64,000 bases of DNA, taken from the NCBI GenBank assembly GCA_036250195.1, contig JAVHZZ010000003.1, forward strand, positions 35,806,335-35,870,334, read 5' to 3'. This stretch comes from Mixophyes australis (Eukaryota > Chordata > Amphibia > Anura > Limnodynastidae). The notes under the pieces were generated by a model, which was not told the origin of the DNA, did no database searches, and was given only the letters and a program-made list of their open reading frames with translations. The position numbers and the translations under genes were made by a program. Below, piece after piece: positions 59,171-64,000 of the stretch; position 1 is the stretch's first letter, and each line of letters begins with the position of its first letter.

Positions 59171-61374
59171 GTACCCCCCCTTTTAAAGGTGGGCACAGAA
59201 CGCCTGGAACCGGGCTTGTCCGGATTTTTGGAATAAAACTTCTTAAGAAGAGCTGGGGCGTTGAGATCTTCAGCTTTGATCCATGAACGCTCTTCAGAAC
59301 CAAAGCCCTTCCAATGAACGAGGAAACGGAGAACTCCTCGCGAAATTTTTGCGTATAATACCTGAGTAATCTCGAAATCTTCCTCCTGATGAACTTGAAC
59401 TGGCTGAGGTGCTGAAGGAGGAGTCGAGAAACGGTTGATGATGAGAGGTTTGAGCAAGGACACATGGAAGGCATTGGAAATACGAAGATTCTTAGGAAGT
59501 AGAAGTTTAACACAAACTGGATTTATTACTTGAATGATCCTATATGGACCAATAAAACGAGGAGCGAATTTCATAGATGGGACCTTCAAACGAATATTTT
59601 TGGTAGATAACCAGACACGATCACCAATTTTTAGTGGTGGAATAGCCCGCCTCTTCTTATCTGCGAAAGACTTATATTTGGCAGATGTCTTTTTTAAACA
59701 GGTTTTGACCTGAGACCAGATATTTTTGAAGGTCTGACAAACAGTCTCTACAGCAGGAACTTGGGTGGGCGGGAGGGCAGGAAATTCCGGAAAAGACGGA
59801 TGGTGACCGTGAACCACCAGCACTTGACTTTTTGAAGATGACTCCTGAGATCCATCTTCAATGTCCGATGACGTCACGAACGCCCGATGAGGAGGAAGGC
59901 GTTCAGACTGAACCTTATCGCACAGATCCGTAGATGAAGGATCCTGTGGAGGAGGACCTGGTGGAATAGACGAATGCTGTCTTTTGAATGAAACCACTTG
60001 AGAGAGACAACAATGATGACATTCAGCTCCCCAAGATGTAACTTGAGAAGTGCGCCAGTCAATCTGGGGAGAATGACATTGAAGCCATGGAAGGCCTAAG
60101 ACAATCGGACTTGTCGTAACAGGAAGAATTAAAAACGAAATCTCTTCATGGTGTAGCACACCAATCTGAAGCGTTACTGGAGACGTACTCTGGGTGATGA
60201 GACCATTGATGAGACGTGATCCATCCATAGCAGTCACAGTAATCGGTGTTTTCAAAGTAATCACTGGTAGGGACCATTGATTCACTAGGGATTTAGAAAT
60301 GAAATTTCCTGCTGCTCCAGAATCAATCAGTGCTTGAGACTCAAAGGATTTGGTAGCAAAGGAAATCGTAACATCAAAAGCGCAGGCTTTTAATTTCGTA
60401 GAAGATGGAGAGGACTCCAGGAACCCTAACCTTATCTCCCCAGTATTGGTTAGAGCCCGGCATTTCCTGGGACAAGAATTGAGCATATGCGTAGAATCGG
60501 CACAATAGATACAAAGTCTATTCTTTATTCTTCGGTCCCTCTCCTCTAAAGTTAATTTGGAGCGACCTATCTCCATGGGTATCACCGGAGATGAAGCTGG
60601 GTGAAATTGAGGATTTGAGAGAAGAGGTGTTTTAACCGAAGTTGTTTTCTCAGGTTCTCTTTCACGAAACCTCAGGTCTACACGATGGCAAAGAGAGATC
60701 AAATCTTCTAAAGAGGAGGGTAGTTCTTGTGAAGTCAGTGCGTTTTTAATTTTATCGGAAAGCCCCTGCCAGAAGGCGGCGATCAGTGCCTCAGCGTTCC
60801 ACTGAAGTTCAGAGGCTAATATCCGAAATCGAATGACGTACTGAGCCACAGTGCGAGATCCTTGGCGAAGACGGAGAATGCTGGATGCAGCGGAAATAAC
60901 ACGACCTGGTTCATCGAATACACTTCGGAACGTGGAAATAAATTCGGCACTATCCTGTAACAATGGATCGTTTCCTTCCCACAGAGGGGAAGCCCATGCG
61001 AGAGCTTGTCCAGAAAACAATGAAATAAGATAGGCCACTCTGGAACGATGGGTAGAAAAATTTTGAGGTTGGAGCTCAAAATGAACTGAGCATTGAGTAA
61101 GAAAACCCCTACAAGTTTTGGGGTCTCCATCGTATTTTGACGGAGTAGGCAGGTGAAGCGTGGAAGCCGTAAACACCTGGGATGGCACTGGGGAAACGGA
61201 AGAAGGCACAGGAGCATCAACAGTAGTTGTGGCATCTTGCACAGACATTCTTTGGGAGGCTAACGCCTGGTAACACCGCAGTAAATGCCGTTGGCGAACT
61301 TCCTGTTGCTCAATACGGGTAACCAGATGCCGCAGCATCTCTTTGGCTGTAGGTTCCGTATCTGGGTCTGTCAT
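59104..61374 (-). CDS. Gag-protease-integrase C-terminus-chromodomain fusion frame (756 aa)
   Basis: Uninterrupted frame starting at the ATG that overlaps the primer-binding site. Residues about 77-240 form the retrotransposon gag core (YDGDPKTCRGFL, then SGQALAWASPLW). A CCHC knuckle follows with C288, C291, H296 and C301. The aspartic protease motif is LIDSGAAGNFIS with D351, and VLGLPWLQ follows. Near residues 515-545 the sequence jumps to the region after the integrase core (YKSFADKKRR, then FAPRFIGPYRII). A chromodomain lies at about 667-718 (LVHWKGFGSEERSW). Polymerase, RNase H and the integrase catalytic core are missing without loss of frame. The last 22 codons or so are read from the LTR. 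It could still make a Gag-like particle protein; polymerase functions would have to come in trans. Confidence 0.93.
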   Translation of the reverse strand: MTDPDTEPTAKEMLRHLVTRIEQQEVRQRHLLRCYQALASQRMSVQDATTTVDAPVPSSVSPVPSQVFTASTLHLPTPSKYDGDPKTCRGFLTQCSVHFELQPQNFSTHRSRVAYLISLFSGQALAWASPLWEGNDPLLQDSAEFISTFRSVFDEPGRVISAASSILRLRQGSRTVAQYVIRFRILASELQWNAEALIAAFWQGLSDKIKNALTSQELPSSLEDLISLCHRVDLRFREREPEKTTSVKTPLLSNPQFHPASSPVIPMEIGRSKLTLEERDRRIKNRLCIYCADSTHMLNSCPRKCRALTNTGEIRLGFLESSPSSTKLKACAFDVTISFATKSFESQALIDSGAAGNFISKSLVNQWSLPVITLKTPITVTAMDGSRLINGLITQSTSPVTLQIGVLHHEEISFLILPVTTSPIVLGLPWLQCHSPQIDWRTSQVTSWGAECHHCCLSQVVSFKRQHSSIPPGPPPQDPSSTDLCDKVQSERLPPHRAFVTSSDIEDGSQESSSKSQVLVVHGHHPSFPEFPALPPTQVPAVETVCQTFKNIWSQVKTCLKKTSAKYKSFADKKRRAIPPLKIGDRVWLSTKNIRLKVPSMKFAPRFIGPYRIIQVINPVCVKLLLPKNLRISNAFHVSLLKPLIINRFSTPPSAPQPVQVHQEEDFEITQVLYAKISRGVLRFLVHWKGFGSEERSWIKAEDLNAPALLKKFYSKNPDKPGSRRSVPTFKRGGTVTHRTVSASSQTFRNRGRPPS
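59174..59184 (-). other. Polypurine tract
   Basis: On the minus strand AAAAGGGGGGG ends three bases before the 3' LTR, in the expected place for plus-strand DNA priming. It lies inside the open frame. Confidence 0.85.
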
Positions 61375-61385
61375 GGCCTGATCTT
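61374..61385 (-). other. Self-priming primer-binding site
   Basis: Two bases inside the 5' LTR boundary the minus strand reads AAGATCAGGCCA. This is the exact complement of TGGCCTGATCTT, found in the LTR at 62976-62965 (minus strand), where the RNA should begin. In Tf1/sushi elements the RNA 5' end folds back as primer in place of a tRNA, and this arrangement matches. The final A is also the first base of the gag start codon. Confidence 0.85.
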
Positions 61386-61604
61386 ACTGTCACGGGCACT
61401 AGGAGTCTTTACCCAGGGATCACCAGGTGATAGGCTTACCAGAGCAGTATAGATGGTAATATGGTACTCTGGTAGCAGGGTGATCACGGAACAGGAAATA
61501 GCAGATGATGGAGATGCTCAGGAAAGTCTATGACTAGCAGCACTGGTAATATGGATGTAGTAATACACGAGGAACTGTATGGACAAAGGACAAGTGAAGG
61601 TAGT

Positions 61605-61864
61605 CAGTGGTCTGCGGTAGCAAGTTGTACCACTGCTATAGTGAGGAGGAATGTCCAACAGAAACGAGGAGGTGATGAGAGTCAGCGGTCTGCGGATAGC
61701 AAGTTGTACCGCTGTCTGAGTGAAGGAATGGAATCCAAGTGGAGGTATCCGGGGAGTCAGTGGTCTGCATTAGCAAGTTGTACCACTGCTATGTGAGAGG
61801 ATACTGGAACAGGTGACACAGGAAACAGGGATCAGTGGTCTGCCTCTAGCAAGTTGTACCACTG
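61605..61864 (-). repeat. Four hairpin repeats in the LTR leader
   Basis: Copies at 61605-61635, 61683-61714, 61758-61788 and 61833-61864 share GGTCTGC...TAGCAAGTTGTACC between 7-base arms CAGTGGT and ACCACTG. The second copy has CAGCGGT and ACCGCTG, a paired change that keeps the stem. They lie in the inferred RNA leader upstream of gag, and in the 3' LTR. Confidence 0.88.
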
Positions 61865-62975
61865 AATATATATGTGAGGAGGAGCACGGGGAGAGACTGC
61901 AATACAGGAGATACACGGGCACCTTAAACTTGATCCACAATAACATGCACAATATATAAATGACTGAACAGCACTGCAATAATAGAAAATCACTTGAGGT
62001 AATCCGGCACAAGATAACACAGTCAATGATGGCAATAGACTCAGCGGATAGCAAACTCCAGAGGAGAACCAACACAGTCCAGCAAGATATGCAATACACC
62101 AGCACAGTCAATGAGAAGTATGCATACCGTGGTTCAGAAGCAGGCTGTCAGACAGGAGTGCAGAGATACCTGAACGGCTGGAGGCCGGCAGGATGCGAAG
62201 TCCCTGGAGGGGTGAAGCGGTAGTCAAGTAGGTGCAGCGCACAGGTAGGTAGACCAGCAGGGGAACAAATACTCAGGAAGCAGTAGTATGTAGAACTGGA
62301 CTCCTGGAGGACCCTGAAGAGTAGCGATGGTCTAGATGAGATGAAAGTAGTGAGGCGCAGATCCGATGCAGACTGGCGAGTAGAGACCAGCGGGAACACG
62401 GGAAAGCACGGAGAGCGGATCAGCTGTTGTAGGACGAGTAGAACTGAGGAGTAGCAGCAGCAGGACCTCTGCAGATACACGGAGGTAGCCGATAGCAACC
62501 AGCAGGTGCAGTAACGATGAAACACGGGAGAGCAGAGCTGAGCTGGAACTGTTGAGCACGGAGAGTAGCGGATAAGAATCAGTTGTAGCAGTCTCGAGGA
62601 AACACGGGAGAGACGAGATGAGCTGAAGACTGAAGCGCACGGAGGCAGCGGATAGGAATCAGCTAACAGTCACGATGATACACAGGTGAGTTGAAGTAGA
62701 TTGAAGACTGTAGTGCACGGAGGCAGCGGATAGGAATCAGCTAACAGTCACAATGATATATAGCAGAGTTGAAGTGGCTTGAAGACTGTAGTGCACGGAG
62801 GCAGCGGATAGGAATCAGCTAACAGTCACGATGATACACAGGAGGGTTGAAGTGGTCTGGAAACCACAGGGGTAGAAGTGGTTTGGAAACCACAGGAATC
62901 AGCAGCGCTGAATACACGAGGAAACACAGGAACACCTTCTGAGGCTCATGGGGAATGAGACTCCAAGATCAGGCC

Positions 62976-62976
62976 A
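62976..62976 (-). promoter_or_regulatory. Inferred transcription start of the retrotransposon
   Basis: The base at which RNA would start if the self-priming pairing is exact. It lies 29 bases downstream of the first T of the TATA box at 63005-62998, as expected for a Pol II start. Confidence 0.65.
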
Positions 62977-62997
62977 CGTGGTATTGACCACAGGTGC

Positions 62998-63005
62998 TTA
63001 ATATA
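62998..63005 (-). promoter_or_regulatory. TATA box of the retrotransposon
   Basis: TATATTAA on the minus strand within CCCTATATTAAGC. The solo LTR at 43466 has TATTTAAA at the corresponding place. Confidence 0.7.
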
Positions 63006-63067
63006 GGGAGTGTTGCCTGATCTGCCAATTAAGTTAAAGGGACAGGTACTGAAGGGTTTGAAAGGGC

Positions 63068-63079
63068 TGCGCATGCGCA
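63068..63079. promoter_or_regulatory. NRF1-type palindrome in U3
   Basis: TGCGCATGCGCA is a full match to the palindromic NRF1 consensus, about 92-103 bases upstream of the inferred start. The 3' LTR has it at 59087-59098. The solo LTR has one change (TGCACATGCGCA). Confidence 0.6.
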
Positions 63080-63151
63080 GACCCTCAGGATGGAGGACGA
63101 CCACGGTTCCTAAATGTCCGGGAAGAAGCACTCACAGTCCGGTGAGTGACA

Positions 63152-63156
63152 GGGAC
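63152..63156. repeat. Target-site duplication GGGAC, right
   Basis: Matches the left GGGAC, after which the minisatellite resumes (ACTGTGG). Confidence 0.95.
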
Positions 63157-63538
63157 ACTGTGGAAAAAAGGAGAAGAAAGGGACACTATGTAGGAAAAAA
63201 GGAGAAGAAAGGCACAGTATGGAGGAAAAAGGGGGAGAAGAAAGGGACACTATGGAGAAAAAAGGGGGAGAAGAAAGGCACACTATGGAGGAAAAAGGGG
63301 GAGAAGAGAGGCACACTATGGAGAAAAAAGGGGGAGAAGAGAGGCACAGTAAGGAAAAAGGGGGAAAAGAGAGGCACAGTATGGAAAAAAGGGGGAGAGG
63401 AGAGGCACAGTAAGAAAAAAGGGGGAGAAGAGAAGCACAGTAAGGTAAAAAGGGGGAGAAGAGAGGCACAGTAAGGTAAAAAGGGGGAGAAGAGAGGCAC
63501 AGTAAGGAAAAAGGGGGAGAAGAGAGGCACAATAGTGG
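63157..63538. repeat. 33-bp purine-rich minisatellite, right part
   Basis: Continues the array from before the retrotransposon. It drifts rightward into a shorter form with AGAGGCACAGTAAGG, the usual decay at an array edge. Confidence 0.92.
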
Positions 63539-64000
63539 GGACAATTAATTTAAGATGGGGTGGTTTGGGCGCTACTGAATGTGGGGGTGAGTTTGGGGAG
63601 AATGAGGTCCCTTTATTAAATGTGCCTATGCATTATTTAATGGCAGTGACGGTTGCGAGAAATAGGTATATTTCTGAAATGTAAATACTATTAATTTATT
63701 GTTGGGGCTGGAGGAAGGCCTAATTATTAATCATGGGTGGTACTGATTTAACGCCGGGGGTGGTTGTAATTTTCTAAATGTACCCATTTTTTTTTTTCAA
63801 GTAGGGCCCCTAACATTCCAGGATCCAGACAAGCTGCAACTAAAGAAACCTGCAGCACAGGTGGTGAAAGTGAGAAGAACAGGTAGGAGAGAGCAGCAAA
63901 GTCTGTGAAATGTTGTGATTCTAGTGGGACAATCCCATTTTTTGGTGACCGTTCAATGGTGTACACAACAATGCAGTTTTTTTGTCTGTAGGAGGGTGGC
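63539..64000. other. Non-coding right edge
   Basis: No gene. A poly-T run at about 63788-63799 precedes CAAGTAGGGCCCCTAAC. This stretch may be the inner part of the hAT-like repeat that opens at 56079. Confidence 0.45.

Larger units (their letters stand above)
57408..63151 (-). mobile_element. Ty3/gypsy chromovirus-type retrotransposon (Tf1/sushi-like), internally deleted
   Basis: A 5744-bp element on the minus strand with two LTRs (57408-59170 and 61388-63151), TG...CA ends, GGGAC duplications and a polypurine tract. The primer-binding site is complementary to the element's own inferred RNA 5' end. The coding part is one open frame with gag, CCHC knuckle, aspartic protease, integrase C-terminal part and chromodomain. 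Reverse transcriptase, RNase H and integrase core are absent. By eye the two LTRs differ at only eight places, so insertion is recent. It must rely on enzymes from another copy to move. It is inserted in the purine-rich minisatellite. Confidence 0.95.
61388..63151 (-). repeat. 5' LTR (1764 bp) with promoter
   Basis: Right copy on the plus strand. From the inferred transcription start it divides into a U3 of about 175 bp (63151-62977) and a very long R-U5 of about 1589 bp (62976-61388). It differs from the 3' LTR by seven substitutions and one inserted C, counted by eye. Confidence 0.95.

Overview
The window looks like nuclear DNA of a vertebrate, most probably a frog or toad. The sequence shows an intron-bearing tRNA-Arg(UCU) gene of the animal type, an L2/CR1-like LINE, tRNA-derived V-SINE-type repeats, short hAT-like transposons and a chromodomain Ty3/gypsy element of the Tf1/sushi kind. 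The anuran assignment is an inference from this repeat mix. No host protein-coding gene could be supported anywhere.

Region 1 (1-39376) is one head-to-tail satellite array that runs off the left edge. The unit is about 987 bp. Forty-one unit starts are visible: 39 carry a tRNA-Arg(UCU) gene or relic with a 13-nt intron, and two have lost it by one shared deletion. Fifteen tRNA copies are identical to the consensus. Thirteen share a 1-base loss in the acceptor stem, and four have a changed anticodon (UAU once, UUU three times). The rest of each unit holds two diverged 199-bp subrepeats, a third more diverged partial subrepeat, a T4 Pol III terminator and a lone B-box-like motif. Unit lengths (987, 954, 907/908, 792, 1383 bp) come from gain or loss of these parts. 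They follow a regular order, so the right part of the array is organised as roughly 4.74-kb pentamers.

Region 2 (39377-48310) is a decayed LINE pulled apart by nested insertions: a 584-bp LTR-like insert, a solo LTR (TSD CTTAA), a deleted gypsy-like element (TSD GATTT) and a 278-bp hAT-like MITE (TSD CTCCTTGC).

Region 3 (48311-56078) is ordinary non-coding DNA with a LINE/SINE tail, two V-SINE-type copies, a second MITE relative, a CTCF-like motif, a cluster of twelve GGGC...GCCC motifs and a 34-bp minisatellite.

Region 4 (56079-64000) begins with a hAT-like terminus and a 20-bp inverted repeat around a CRE. It continues with a 33-bp purine-rich minisatellite split by a young, complete-ended gypsy element (57408-63151, minus strand, TSD GGGAC). 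That element has near-identical 1.76-kb LTRs, a self-priming primer-binding site, a polypurine tract and one open 756-codon reading frame. The frame joins gag, protease, the integrase C-terminus and a chromodomain; reverse transcriptase, RNase H and the integrase core are missing.
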